A stretch of 46,005 nt of DNA from RSA11 sp036564135 (GCA_036564135.1 DATCLC010000146.1:1-46005); one strand, 5' to 3'; positions 17,858 to 26,784 are shown, counted from the stretch's first letter. Made by a program: numbers and translations. Notes: generated by a model not told the origin, from the letters alone.

Positions 17858-18751
17858 CTATCCGTCCTGGGCGTCCCGCAGTCGCGCCTCGATCGTGCCG
17901 CGCTCACGGTCGAAGCCGCGGATCGGCAGATCCTCTGGGAACCCCTCAAGCGCCGCCTCCGGCACGAGCCCGACGATTTCCGCCGCCGCCACCCGCGCGT
18001 CGTGCAGCGCGGCGAGCTGCGCGACCCGCTCCGTGACCTGGGCGAGCGGCAGCGCCACGGGGTCGTGCACGTTCGTTGACACCTGCACGGCTCCCCCGTC
18101 GAGCTCGAGCGCGATCGCGCGCACGCCCGGCAGGCCGCCGCCCGACTCGCGCAGGGCGCGCGCGATGGCGCGGCCCGTCTGGAGCGTCGCGCCTGACAGC
18201 TCGAGGTTGAAGGCGGCGAGGGGCGGCCGCGCCGTGACCAGGGTCGCGCCCGCGGTGGGGTGCGGCGCGCGCGGCCCGAGGTCGGGGTGCAGCTGGCGCT
18301 CGACCATCCGGCGCGCGAGCTCGGCGAGCCCACCCCGGCGGTAGAACGCGCGCTCGCGGCGGGCCGGGTTGCGCGCGAGCTCCCCATAGAAGAACACCGG
18401 CACGCCGAGGGCCGCGATCGCCTCGGCCGCAGTGCGCGCCTCGGTCTCGGCGAGGTCGATGTCGGCGTCGCCCAAGAACACCACCGGGCACACGTCAAGC
18501 GCGCCGACGCACGGGTGCGCGCCCTCGTGTTCGCGCATGTCGATCGCCTCGACGGTCGCGCGGGCGCCGGCCGCGAGCGCCTCGGCCAGGGCGCCGGGAG
18601 GGCCCGCCAGCGTGAACACCGAACGGTTGTGCGTGGGGTCGCTGTGCCGGTCGAGGAGGCGGATGCCCGCCGAGAACGCGCCGGCGAGCTCGGCGACGAC
18701 GCTCTCGTCGCGACCCTCCGAGACGTTGGGCACCGCGAGCAGCGTCGGCAT
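17858..18751 (-). CDS. ftcD: Glutamate formimidoyltransferase
   Basis: Transfers the formimino group of formiminoglutamate to tetrahydrofolate in histidine breakdown. 297 aa, the length of the stand-alone transferase without the cyclodeaminase domain. Signature VPNVSEGRD at the N-terminus, HSDPTHNRSVFT, the active-site region MREHEGAHPCVGALDVCP, VFFYGELA and FNLELSG, then STNVHDP. No other hut genes are in the window, so it may serve one-carbon balance here (inference). Nine bases separate it from the aminopeptidase gene upstream. Confidence 0.92.
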   Translation of the reverse strand: MPTLLAVPNVSEGRDESVVAELAGAFSAGIRLLDRHSDPTHNRSVFTLAGPPGALAEALAAGARATVEAIDMREHEGAHPCVGALDVCPVVFLGDADIDLAETEARTAAEAIAALGVPVFFYGELARNPARRERAFYRRGGLAELARRMVERQLHPDLGPRAPHPTAGATLVTARPPLAAFNLELSGATLQTGRAIARALRESGGGLPGVRAIALELDGGAVQVSTNVHDPVALPLAQVTERVAQLAALHDARVAAAEIVGLVPEAALEGFPEDLPIRGFDRERGTIEARLRDAQDG

Positions 18752-18760
18752 CGGGCGGGG

Positions 18761-19711
18761 CTAGATCAAAAGCTCGCCGTCGCGCACCAGCGGCTCGCCG
18801 TCGAGCTCGACCGTCGGCTTCATGACGACGCAGTCGAGGTGAACCGGGACCTGGACTTCACCCCCGATGCCGGCGGAGGCCCCGAAGGCGACGTGGCAGG
18901 TGCCCAGGATCTTCTCGTCTTCGAGCAGGTTCCCCGTGAGCTGCGCCTTCTCGTTCGTGCCGATGCCAAGCTCGGCGACGCAGGTGCCGTCCTCACCCGC
19001 CGCGCGCAGCGCCTCGAGCAGCCGCTCGCCCTCGGGCCCGGAGGCGGCGACGAGCCGACCGCCCTCCACGCGCAGCTCGCACGGCTTCGCGGGGATGCCG
19101 ATGCCGCCGATCGTGCCGTCGACGACGAGCGTGCCCTCCCCCTCGGTGTGCAGCGGCGCGACGAAGCCCTCGCCGCAGGGCAGGTTCCCGAAGGCTCCGC
19201 GCTCCTGCAGATCCCCGGCGTCGGGGATCGCCGTGCGCCCGCGCAGCGACAGCCGCAGGTCGCTGCCGTTCGCGCAGGTGATCCGCGCCTCGTCCGCCTC
19301 GGTCAGGCGGCGGGCGACCTCCGCCCCGCGGCGGCGCAACTCGTCCATGTCGGCGCTCATCACCCGGGCGAGCATGTCCGCGGTGACGCCCGGGAAGGTG
19401 GCGATCCGGGCGCCCGCCGCGCAGGCATCGCGGCGGGCCGCGGTGTGCGAGAGCGACTTCACCGTCGGGATCAGCACGACGTCGGCGCGCGCCATCGCGG
19501 CAGCCACGGCGGCGGGGGGCTCCTGGCCGTGCTGTTCACGCTCCTCGGTGAGAAGCAGCATCGCGTCCGCGCCGGCGGCGCGGGCCTCGGCGCGCAGGCG
19601 CTCGGCGAGCTCTTGGGTGGCCGGGTTGCAGACGACGAGCACGTCCTCGCCCGGGCGCACGCCCATGCACTCGCGGACGACCGTTGCGACTGCTTGATCG
19701 AGCTCCGACAC
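18761..19711 (-). CDS. M29/NicX-type aminopeptidase-like metalloprotein
   Basis: 316-aa protein of the thermophilic metalloaminopeptidase superfamily. The N-terminal half binds like a Rossmann domain (DVLVVCNPATQEL). The C-terminal half carries the likely metal ligands: GNLPCGEGFVAP, AELGIGTNEKA, DEKILGTCHVAFG and VPVHLDCV. It is shorter than classical M29 aminopeptidases (about 410 aa), a form often annotated simply as 'aminopeptidase'; a peptide substrate is not proven. GTG start. It opens a leftward operon with ftcD and the small membrane gene, and diverges from the subtilase gene across an 87-base gap. Confidence 0.8.
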   Translation of the reverse strand: MSELDQAVATVVRECMGVRPGEDVLVVCNPATQELAERLRAEARAAGADAMLLLTEEREQHGQEPPAAVAAAMARADVVLIPTVKSLSHTAARRDACAAGARIATFPGVTADMLARVMSADMDELRRRGAEVARRLTEADEARITCANGSDLRLSLRGRTAIPDAGDLQERGAFGNLPCGEGFVAPLHTEGEGTLVVDGTIGGIGIPAKPCELRVEGGRLVAASGPEGERLLEALRAAGEDGTCVAELGIGTNEKAQLTGNLLEDEKILGTCHVAFGASAGIGGEVQVPVHLDCVVMKPTVELDGEPLVRDGELLI

Positions 19712-19798
19712 GCCGCATCAGCCTACGCGCTCGCTGGACGAATGGAGGGGCTCGCGGAAACGCGGTGTGACAGAACGCGTGCTCGTGCGTAGCCTTGC

Positions 19799-21919
19799 AT
19801 GAAGATGGGGAACGTCGGGATCACCGGGGTCGCTCGCGCTTTCGTCGCCTGGGGGGCGTTCGCCCTGGCTCTCGTGGCCGCGCAGGCTGCCGCCGCGCAG
19901 GCTGCCGCGGAGGCGCGTCCCGCTGCCCCGTGGGCCAAGTCCCCGGCGAGCGATGGAGCCCCGTACGAGCCCGGGGAGGTGATCCTCGCCTACGAGCCCG
20001 GCGAGGTCGCGGCCGGGCGCAGCGCCGTGCGCGGGGCCCCGGGGGTCCGCGCCTCGCAGCCGCTCGGGATCGCGCGGCTCGAGCTCGTCCGGCTTCGCCC
20101 CGGCGAATCCGTGCCCGAGGCGGCGCGCAGGCTCGAGCGCCAGCCCGGTGTCGCATACGCCGAGCCCAATTACCTACGCGAGTGGCAGGCCATCCCGAAT
20201 GACCCGCTCTTCGGGAAGCTCTGGGGCCTGCACAACCCCGGCGGACAGGGGTGGCGCGCCGACGCGGACATCGACGCCCCGGAGGCCTGGGATTTCAGCC
20301 TCGGCGACGGCGTGGTGGTGGCCGTCCTCGACACCGGCATCAACTACGACCACGAGGACCTCTCCGACCAGATCTTCCTGAACCCGGGCGAGACCGGCAT
20401 GGGTCGCGAGGACAACGGCATCGACGACGACGGCAACGGGTTCGTCGACGACTGGCGGGGCTGGGACTTTGCGCTCAGCGACGGCCCCCAAGCCGAGGAC
20501 CTCTCGGGTCCCGACAACGATCCGCGCGACTACTTCGGGCACGGCACGCACGTCTCCGGCACGATCGCCGCCGCCACCGACAACGGGGTCGGGATCGCGG
20601 GCGTCGCGCCGAACGCCAAGATCCTGCCGATCCGGCTGGGCGAGTTCGACCTGAACGTGGCCCGCTCCGTGCGCGGAATCAAGTACGCCCAGATGATGGG
20701 CGCGGACGTCGTGAATATGAGCTACGGCGGCTGGGGACCCGCGCGAGCCGAGCTCGACGCGATCCGCGCCGCCAAGGACACCCTGTTCGCGATCGCCGCG
20801 GGCAACGGGAGCATGAACATCGACCGCGCGCCGTTCTTCCCGTGCAGCTACCCGGCGCGCAACATCATCTGCGTCGCGGCCTCCACCCCGACCGACCAAC
20901 TCGCCGGCTTCTCCAACTACGGGCGGAACCGGGTGGACATCGCCGCCCCGGGGACGAAAATCCTGAGCGCGACTTGGCAGCTCTGGTACCTGCGCGCGTT
21001 CGCCGACAAGTTCGACGAGCCGCTCGTGCCCACATGGAAGCGCGGTGGCACGAACAACACCTGGGGGCGTGAGCGGTTGAGGCGCCCGGGCGGGATCTTC
21101 GGCAAGCCCAGGCCGAACATCGCGCTCTCCGATTCGCCGAAACGGCACTACCGCAACAACGCCGACGCGACCCTCACCACGGGTCCCCTGGACCTGCGGG
21201 GAGGCTGGGAGTGCACCCTCGCCTTCTGGATCCGGGGCCGTACCGAGCCCGGTCCGGACCGCCTGCTGGTCGAGGTGCGCCCGGCCGGCGGCTCCTGGGA
21301 GGAGGTGGCGTCCTACACGGGCCGCTTCCCGCCGACCGCCGCCGACATCGACCTCTCCGCCTATGACGGAGAGGCGTCGCTCGAGCTTCGCTTCCGCCTC
21401 AAGACCGACGCCTCGGTGCGCGCTCCGGGCTACTTGATCGACGACCTGCGGCTGACGTGCAACTTCGATTACGTGAGGGAGCGGGGCACCTCGATGGCGG
21501 CGCCGCACGTCGCCGGAGCCGCCGCCCTGGTCATGGCCCACGACCCCTCGCTCACGCCGTTCGAGGTCCGCGCGAAGCTCGTCGGCAGCGCCGACCGCAA
21601 GCCCGGGCTGCGGCTCACCACCGCGCGCGGGCGCCTGAACGCGGCGGCGGCGCTCACGTACGAGGACGCGACCCCGCCGCAGACGAGGATCCGCAAGTTC
21701 AAGAGGATCGGCCCACGCAAGGTCCGGTTCAGGTTGGGTGCCAACGAGATTGTGAGGCGCTTCGAGTGCCGGATCGACGGCGGCCCGTACGAGAAATGCC
21801 GCGCCCTGTTCAAGTCCGGCGCGCTCTCCAAGGGCTCGCACGCCTTCCGCGCCCGGGCGGTCGACGCCTTCGGGAACGCCGATCCCACGCCGGCGTTCCG
21901 GCGCTTCGTGATCCGCTAG
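19799..21919 (+). CDS. Secreted S8 subtilisin-like serine protease with inserted domain
   Basis: 706-aa exported subtilase. Signal peptide (hydrophobic 11-37), propeptide-like region (56-125, ending near GVAYAEPNYL), catalytic Asp178 in AVLDTG, His248 in GHGTH, oxyanion Asn336 in AAGNG and Ser565 in GTSMAAPHVAG. A calcium-loop-like DNGIDDDGNGFVDD follows Asp178. About 165 residues (roughly 393-558) are inserted between IAAPGTKILSAT and GTSMAAP; they look like a jelly-roll/MAM-type beta domain (CTLAFWIRGR, LLVEVRP, GYLIDDLRLTC). A C-terminal Ig-like domain of about 80 aa (PPQTRI ... FECRIDG ... HAFRARAVDAFGNAD) probably attaches to surfaces or substrates. Start ATG at 19799; a second ATG lies six bases on. 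Confidence 0.92.
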   Translation: MKMGNVGITGVARAFVAWGAFALALVAAQAAAAQAAAEARPAAPWAKSPASDGAPYEPGEVILAYEPGEVAAGRSAVRGAPGVRASQPLGIARLELVRLRPGESVPEAARRLERQPGVAYAEPNYLREWQAIPNDPLFGKLWGLHNPGGQGWRADADIDAPEAWDFSLGDGVVVAVLDTGINYDHEDLSDQIFLNPGETGMGREDNGIDDDGNGFVDDWRGWDFALSDGPQAEDLSGPDNDPRDYFGHGTHVSGTIAAATDNGVGIAGVAPNAKILPIRLGEFDLNVARSVRGIKYAQMMGADVVNMSYGGWGPARAELDAIRAAKDTLFAIAAGNGSMNIDRAPFFPCSYPARNIICVAASTPTDQLAGFSNYGRNRVDIAAPGTKILSATWQLWYLRAFADKFDEPLVPTWKRGGTNNTWGRERLRRPGGIFGKPRPNIALSDSPKRHYRNNADATLTTGPLDLRGGWECTLAFWIRGRTEPGPDRLLVEVRPAGGSWEEVASYTGRFPPTAADIDLSAYDGEASLELRFRLKTDASVRAPGYLIDDLRLTCNFDYVRERGTSMAAPHVAGAAALVMAHDPSLTPFEVRAKLVGSADRKPGLRLTTARGRLNAAAALTYEDATPPQTRIRKFKRIGPRKVRFRLGANEIVRRFECRIDGGPYEKCRALFKSGALSKGSHAFRARAVDAFGNADPTPAFRRFVIR

Positions 21920-21929
21920 CCCGCTGCGT

Positions 21930-22775
21930 TCAGTCGTCGCGCTCGGGGTGCTGGGCGCGGCGCACGATCAGCACGCTGCACGGCGCGTGATGGGCGACGT
22001 GCTCGCTCACACTCCCCAGCGCCTTGAGTCCCGTCCGGCCGCGGCTGCCGATCACGACGAGCCCCGCCCCGACGGACCCCGCGGCCTCGCAGAGTGCGCG
22101 GCCGGGCGAGCCCTGCTCGACCCTGATGATCGGCTCCCTCCCGCTCTCCTCGAGGATCGCGACGGCGTCCTGGGCGACGCCCCCGTCCCCGTCCTCGCGC
22201 ACGTGCATGGTCGCCACGGTGGAGCCATGGGCGGCGGCGATCCGGCCCGCGACCCGCGCGGCGTCGAGCGACTCGGCCGAGCCGTCGTTGGCGTGCAGGA
22301 TCGTCCCGGGGAACGCGGCGGCTGTACCGCGGGCGACGAGCACCGAGCAAGGCGCGTAGTGGGCCATCGCCGAGGCCACGCTGCCGAGCACGATCCCGGC
22401 GATGCGCGAGCGTCCGTGGGAGCCCACGGCGACGAGGTCCGCGCGCAGCTCCATGATCACCCCCAGCAGCGCGGGCACGTCGCGGCCGCGCACGCGCACC
22501 GGCTGCAGCTCGGCGACCTCCCGGCGGGCGCGTGCCAGAGCGGCGGCTGCGTCTTGGCGCAGATCGTCTGCCACCTCGGCCGCGTGGATGCCGGCGTGGA
22601 CCGCCACCCCGGGATCCCACGCCGCAACACCCCAGTACTCCGCACCATCCTCGGCCAGCGCGAGTGCCTGGCGGGCCGCGAGCAGCGCCTCCTCGGAGCC
22701 GTCGATCCCGCAGACGACGCGCCGGAAGCGCACCCCCGAGCCCGCCTCGTTCGCGGGTGTGAGGGGCGCGCTCAT
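21930..22775 (-). CDS. Tandem universal stress protein (two UspA domains)
   Basis: 281-aa cytoplasmic stress protein with two UspA domains. Each has a first strand (RRVVCGIDGS; GTILHANDGS) and an ATP-binding loop: GSHGRSRIAGIVLGS and GSRGRTGLKALGSVSEHV, matching the G-x2-G-x9-G(S/T) pattern. Tandem Usps are common in actinobacteria and often respond to hypoxia or stationary phase. Its ATG overlaps the stop of the AraC-type gene by four bases (ATGA), so the two are translated together. It ends only ten bases from the convergent subtilase stop. Confidence 0.93.
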   Translation of the reverse strand: MSAPLTPANEAGSGVRFRRVVCGIDGSEEALLAARQALALAEDGAEYWGVAAWDPGVAVHAGIHAAEVADDLRQDAAAALARARREVAELQPVRVRGRDVPALLGVIMELRADLVAVGSHGRSRIAGIVLGSVASAMAHYAPCSVLVARGTAAAFPGTILHANDGSAESLDAARVAGRIAAAHGSTVATMHVREDGDGGVAQDAVAILEESGREPIIRVEQGSPGRALCEAAGSVGAGLVVIGSRGRTGLKALGSVSEHVAHHAPCSVLIVRRAQHPERDD

Positions 22776-23608
22776 GCGGGCTGCACGGGTAGGGGACGCC
22801 GGGCGGCCGCCGCGCAGGCGCGCGCGTAGGCGAGCGGGGAACGGCCGATCTGGGCGGTGAAGTCGCGCGTGAAGTGCGCCTGGTCGAAGAAGCCGAGCTC
22901 CCAGGCGAGCGCGGCCAGGTCATCGGCGTCGCCGGCGGCGATCCGCTCGGCGGCGACGTGGATGCGGTAGCGGCGCAGAACCCACTTGGGGCCCACGCCG
23001 ACGTAGTCGCGGAAGGCGCGCTGGAGGGTGCGGGGACTGACGCCGTGGCGGCGGGCGAGGCCGGCGACCGTGGCCCGCGCGGGCGGGTGCAGCATGTCGG
23101 CGACCACAGCCCGCACGAGCTCATAGCGAGGATCGGGCTCGGGGCGGCGCTCGCACAAAAAGCCCTCGACGGCCGCGATGTGCGCCTCGACGTCGCCGTC
23201 GCACGCCGCCAGCGCGAAGTCGAGCCGCGTGCCCGGCTCGCCGAAGAGGTCGGGGAGCGACACGACGCGGTCGTTGAGCTCGCTCGCCGGAGCGCCGAAG
23301 AACCCGGCGAAGCCGCCCGGCCGGAACTTCGTGCCGATCGCCGTCCCGCTCCCCGAGAGCGTCCGCTGCCAGCGCGCCGTCGGGATGCCGTGGACGGCGA
23401 TCAAGCCCGGCTCGCTCACCAGGTTCACGCAGGGGTGCGGCAGGATCGCCTGCATGAAGGTCTCGCCGTCGGGGAGGTCCCAGCGCACGATCCAATGACG
23501 CTCGACCCAGTCGGCGAGCGCCGGTGAGGGCGAGCGGCGCTCCAATGTGAAGCGGGCGAGCCCTGCATGCGGCTCGAGGATGCCGCGGGTGTCGCGCTCG
23601 AGCGCCAT
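22772..23608 (-). CDS. AraC-family transcriptional regulator
   Basis: 278-aa regulator with an N-terminal sensing domain of the DUF6597 type (WVERHWIVRWDLP, HPCVNLV, GTKFRPGGFAGFFG) and a C-terminal double helix-turn-helix (ATVAGLARRHGVSPRTLQRAF, then LAALAWELGFFDQAHFTRDF). The ATG at 23608 was chosen because GGAAG sits ten bases upstream; an ATG nine bases earlier has the site too close. It is translationally coupled to the Usp gene and diverges from the ABM-cupin pair across about 50 bases, so it may control both sides (inference). The ligand is unknown. Confidence 0.92.
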   Translation of the reverse strand: MALERDTRGILEPHAGLARFTLERRSPSPALADWVERHWIVRWDLPDGETFMQAILPHPCVNLVSEPGLIAVHGIPTARWQRTLSGSGTAIGTKFRPGGFAGFFGAPASELNDRVVSLPDLFGEPGTRLDFALAACDGDVEAHIAAVEGFLCERRPEPDPRYELVRAVVADMLHPPARATVAGLARRHGVSPRTLQRAFRDYVGVGPKWVLRRYRIHVAAERIAAGDADDLAALAWELGFFDQAHFTRDFTAQIGRSPLAYARACAAAARRPLPVQPA

Positions 23609-23659
23609 GCGTCGCATTCTTCCAAGACAGGCAAGCCGCGCGGGCGTAGCGTCGAGGTC

Positions 23660-23962
23660 ATGGACAAGGTTGCGCGCTACGGAAAGGCAAAGGCGAAGCC
23701 GGGACGCGGCGACGAGCTCGCCCGGATGCTGCTCAAGGCGGCGGACGACATGCGCTCCGAGCCCGCCTGCGAGCTCTACCTCGTCAACCGCCAGGCGGAC
23801 GACCCGGACACCGTCTGGGTCACCGAGCTGTGGAGGAGCCGGGAGGACCTCGACCGGGTCGTGGCGGGCCTGCGGGGTTCCGCCGACGTGGCCGCTGTGA
23901 TGGAGCTCGTCGAGGATTTTCAGGTAATCGAACTGGACCTTTTGGGCGGCGTAGGCGCCTGA
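23660..23962 (+). CDS. ABM-domain (antibiotic biosynthesis monooxygenase-like) protein
   Basis: 100-aa ferredoxin-like-fold protein: VARYGKAKAKPGRGDELARML, CELYLVNRQADDPDTVWVTE, LWRSREDLDRVV. This is the ABM pattern, found in small monooxygenases and in proteins that clear reactive quinones or heme; ABM families vary widely in function. ATG start with GAGG six bases upstream. Eighteen bases before the cupin gene and divergent from the AraC regulator, which suggests a small regulated operon. Confidence 0.85.
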   Translation: MDKVARYGKAKAKPGRGDELARMLLKAADDMRSEPACELYLVNRQADDPDTVWVTELWRSREDLDRVVAGLRGSADVAAVMELVEDFQVIELDLLGGVGA

Positions 23963-23980
23963 GATCGAAGGAGGCTTGGC

Positions 23981-24367
23981 ATGGGTTTCGACAAGCGGAA
24001 TCTGCTGGAGATCGCGGACTCGGCGGCGAAGTTCGGGTTCGGGCACGTCGGCGAGGCCCGCTTCCCCAACGAGGAGCTGCACACGCAGCAGACCGGCCTG
24101 AGCCTGCACACGATCAAGCCGAACCAGCGGCAGGCCTTCGGCCACCGGCACGCCGAGGTCGAGGAGGTCTACGTGATCCTGCGTGGATCCGGCCGCGCGA
24201 AGCTCGACGACGAGATCGTCGAGGTCGGCGAGCGCGACGCGGTGCGCGTCGACGCCCAGACGTGGCGCTGTTTCGAGGCCGGTCCGGACGGGCTCGAGCT
24301 GCTCGCCGTGAGCCCCCGCCGCAAGGACGACCGCGGCGAGATGGAGGTGGGCTGGTGGAAGGACTGA
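23981..24367 (+). CDS. Cupin-domain protein
   Basis: 128-aa single cupin. Motif 1 GHRHAEVEEVYVILRGSG keeps the HxH and Glu metal ligands; in motif 2 (VDAQTWRCFEAGPDG) the usual His is Arg, so metal binding may be altered. A strong AAGGAGG lies six bases before the ATG. It follows the ABM gene by 18 bases, and ABM plus cupin pairs often act on small aromatic or reactive carbonyl compounds (inference). It does not carry a DNA-binding domain. Confidence 0.85.
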   Translation: MGFDKRNLLEIADSAAKFGFGHVGEARFPNEELHTQQTGLSLHTIKPNQRQAFGHRHAEVEEVYVILRGSGRAKLDDEIVEVGERDAVRVDAQTWRCFEAGPDGLELLAVSPRRKDDRGEMEVGWWKD

Positions 24368-24550
24368 CGGCCGGCCCAGCCCGCGCCGACCGTGCGATTT
24401 CATCGTGATGAGCACTGCTTTCGCACGCTCGGCGGGTGGGGGTTGCGCTCGACGTCACGCTAGGCGGCGCGGCTGACCCTCGGGACCCAGGGGCCGGCCC
24501 TCGCGGCCCCGGCGGCCAGGCCCTCGGTCCGTGCCGCTACGTTCGCGCGC

Positions 24551-25165
24551 GTGTTTCCGCGACATCTGTGGCGTCCCGGTCCCGTCCGCCTGGCGGCGCT
24601 CGTCGCCGGGTTGTGGGTGTTCGGAGTCGGCGAGGCGTGCCTCGTCGCCGCCGACCTCGGCAACTCGCCGTGGACCGTGCTCGCCCAGGGCGTTTCGCGC
24701 ACCACCCCGCTGGGGATCGACGCGGCCACGATCGCGATCTCGTTCGCCGTCCTCTGCGCGTGGATCCCGCTGCGCCAGGCGCCGGGACTGGGGACCGTGC
24801 TGAACGCGATCGTCATCGGCCTCGCGCTCGGGATGGCGCTGCGCTGGCTGCCGGACGACCCCTCGACGGCGGGCTCGTGGGCCTTGGTCTTCGGGGGGAT
24901 CGGGGCGGTCGCGGTGGGCGGCGGCCTCTACCTGGCGGTCGGCCTCGGCCCGGGGCCGCGCGACGGGCTGATGACCGGCCTGCACGCGCGGACCGGCCGC
25001 TCGCTGCGGCTCGTGCGCACCGTGCTCGAGGTGAGCGCGCTCACCGCGGGCTTTCTGCTTGGGGGCACCGTGGGCGTCGGCACCGTCGCGTTCGCGCTCC
25101 TGATCGGCCCCGGCGTGCACGCGGTGTTCTACGCCACGCAGCCCTACTTCGCGCGCTTTCGGTGA
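24551..25165 (+). CDS. YczE/YitT-like integral membrane protein
   Basis: 204-aa protein with about five hydrophobic helices: LAALVAGLWVFGVGEACLVA, then the conserved ADLGNSPWTVLAQGVS signature of the YczE family, IAISFAVLCAW, NAIVIGLALGMAL, GGIGAVAVGGGLYLAVGLG and GPRDGLMTGL. This matches COG2364-type membrane proteins of unknown transport or sensing role. GTG start. The tRNA gene follows 53 bases downstream. Confidence 0.85.
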   Translation: MFPRHLWRPGPVRLAALVAGLWVFGVGEACLVAADLGNSPWTVLAQGVSRTTPLGIDAATIAISFAVLCAWIPLRQAPGLGTVLNAIVIGLALGMALRWLPDDPSTAGSWALVFGGIGAVAVGGGLYLAVGLGPGPRDGLMTGLHARTGRSLRLVRTVLEVSALTAGFLLGGTVGVGTVAFALLIGPGVHAVFYATQPYFARFR

Positions 25166-25178
25166 CGGGAACGTGCGC

Positions 25179-25208
25179 TCGAACCGCGCCCTCCGGCGTC
25201 GCTAGGAT
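25179..25208 (+). promoter_or_regulatory. Possible promoter of the CAT tRNA
   Basis: TCGAAC (-35-like) and TAGGAT (-10, TAnnnT) are separated by 18 bases and end ten bases before the mature tRNA 5' end. Both boxes are plausible but not strong. Confidence 0.4.
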
Positions 25209-25218
25209 TCGGCTCCCG

Positions 25219-25292
25219 GCCGGAGTAGCTCAGTTGGTTAGAGCAGCGGAATCATAATCCGCGTGTCGGGGGTTCGAGTCCCTCCTCCGGCA
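25219..25292 (+). tRNA. tRNA with anticodon CAT (elongator Met, or Ile2)
   Basis: Complete cloverleaf of 74 nt. Acceptor GCCGGAG/CTCCGGC, D arm GCTC...GAGC with AGTTGGTTA, anticodon stem GCGGA/TCCGC with loop ATCATAA (anticodon CAT), T arm with TTCGAGT, discriminator A. CCA is not encoded. It is not an initiator (no GGG/CCC anticodon-stem pairs and no 1-72 mismatch). The D-arm resembles elongator tRNA-Met, but a lysidine-modified tRNA-Ile2 cannot be ruled out by eye. Confidence 0.93.
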
Positions 25293-25299
25293 TCGAAAA

Positions 25300-25321
25300 C
25301 CCCGCGAATGCGGGGCTTTTT
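25300..25321 (+). terminator. Intrinsic terminator after the tRNA
   Basis: CCCCGC-GAAT-GCGGGG makes a tight six-bp stem followed by CTTTTT, eight bases after the tRNA. It is the clearest intrinsic terminator in the window. Confidence 0.88.
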
Positions 25322-25359
25322 CGTGTCAGCCCGCCACGCACCGGCCCGGTCACCCGGGC

Positions 25360-25871
25360 TCATCGGATCGGTGGCGCCTCCGCCGCCTCGAGCTCCCGCA
25401 GGCGCGCCTCGAAATCCGCGATGCGCTGCGTGTCCTCGTAGAAGTCCTCATGCTCGACGATGCGGCCCCAGCGCGTGCGGATCACCAGCACGGTCCGGTT
25501 GCGGTAGAGCTCCTCGCCGTCGGGGCCGACCGCGCGGTCGTCGAACCGCGTGATCAGGGTCAGCGCCCACGGCGGACCGTGCACGAAAAGCCCCTTGATC
25601 TCACCCTGCAAACCAGCTTCCACGAAGTTCCGCAGGAACTCCTCGATCGCGTCGCGACCGCGGTGCTCGCCGGACCAGCGGCTCTCACCCGCGGCGAAGC
25701 GCAGGACGGCGTCGTCGGCGTAGCCCTCCAGCAGCGCCGGTAGTCGCCCGAGTTCAGCGCGCGCAGGTCGCGCCTCAGCTTGATCAGGATGAGGTTCCGC
25801 AGCAGGGCCCGCGACCCAAGGGCCGCCGCCGCGCCGACCAGCGCGCCGAGCGCAGAGCTCGTTGCCTTCAC
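25360..25871 (-). pseudogene. SnoaL-like gene with a one-base frameshift
   Basis: SnoaL/NTF2-like gene whose frame breaks near 25735-25740. The 5' part starts with GTG at 25871 behind GAGAGGAG, encodes a hydrophobic segment and LIKLRRDLRALNSGDYR, then leaves frame. Adding one C to the CGGCGC stretch (minus strand) restores DYRPLLEGYADDAVLRF, then GEHRGRDAIEEFL and the intact 3' part EGLQ-like to LITRFDDRAVGPDG and FYEDTQRIADFE (about 170 aa in all). The remaining frame otherwise looks well conserved, so it is either a recent mutation or a sequence error. A small hydrophobic N-terminus may anchor it in the membrane. Confidence 0.75.
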
Positions 25872-26025
25872 GTCTGACTCCTCTCGTTGGTCATCCCTAC
25901 CGGAGGCCCTACCCGCGACGCCTCGCATCCTCACCCGGATATCCCCCGGGACGGCTGGCCCCGGGGCCGCCGCCGTGGGAAGATCGGCGTGAACCGAGCG
26001 CCCGGCGACGACGAGGAGGAGCAAC

Positions 26026-26784
26026 GTGGACGAGCGAGCCGAACCGATCGAGCGGGCGTCGGCGCCGGGCGGCGAGAAGCCCCACGAGTACTCCGACCTG
26101 CGCGCCCTGTTCATCAACTGCACGCTGAAGCGCAGTCCCGAGCCCTCGCACACCGAGGGACTCATGGAGATTTCGATGGAGATCATGCGCCGCAACGGGG
26201 TCGAGGTCGAGCTGGTCCGCGCGGTCGACCGCGACATCGCAACCGGGGTGTGGCCCGACATGACCGAGCACGGCTGGGAGCGCGACGAGTGGCCGCGACT
26301 CTTCGACCGGGTGATGGCGGCCGACATCCTCGTCCTCGGCACGCCGATCTGGCTCGGCGAGAAGTCGTCGGTGTGCACGAAGGTGATCGAGCGCCTCTAC
26401 GGCAACTCGCACCTGCTCAACGACGCCGGGCAATACGCCTACTACGGGTGCGTCGGCGGCTGTCTCGTTACCGGCAACGAGGACGGCGTCAAGCACTGCG
26501 CGACGGAGGTCCTCTACGCGCTGCAGCACCTCGGCTTCACGATCCCGCCCCAGGCAGACGCCGGGTGGATCGGCGAGGCCGGGCCCGGTCCGTCCTACCT
26601 CGACGAGGGGTCAGGCGGCCCCGAGAACGACTTCACCAACCGCAACACCACGTTCGCGACCTGGAACCTGCTGCACCTGGCGCGCCTGATCAAGGACGCC
26701 GGCGGGATCCCCGCCTACGGCAACCAGCGCTCGGATTGGGACGCCGGCTGCCGGTTCGACTTTCCGAACCCCGAGCACCGCTAG
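26026..26784 (+). CDS. Flavodoxin / NADPH-dependent FMN reductase family protein
   Basis: 252-aa flavodoxin-fold protein. After about 28 variable residues comes the first strand and phosphate loop, LFINCTLKRSPEPSHT, then ADILVLGTPIWLGEKSSVCTKVIERL (typical of FMN reductases) and YYGCVGGCLVTGNEDGVKHC. The C-terminal third (GWIGEAGPGPSYLDEG ... FTNRNTTFATWNLLHLARL) is shared by a WrbA-like actinobacterial group. GTG start with GAGGAGGAG upstream. Likely a cytoplasmic FMN-dependent oxidoreductase; the electron partner and substrate are unknown. Confidence 0.88.
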   Translation: MDERAEPIERASAPGGEKPHEYSDLRALFINCTLKRSPEPSHTEGLMEISMEIMRRNGVEVELVRAVDRDIATGVWPDMTEHGWERDEWPRLFDRVMAADILVLGTPIWLGEKSSVCTKVIERLYGNSHLLNDAGQYAYYGCVGGCLVTGNEDGVKHCATEVLYALQHLGFTIPPQADAGWIGEAGPGPSYLDEGSGGPENDFTNRNTTFATWNLLHLARLIKDAGGIPAYGNQRSDWDAGCRFDFPNPEHR

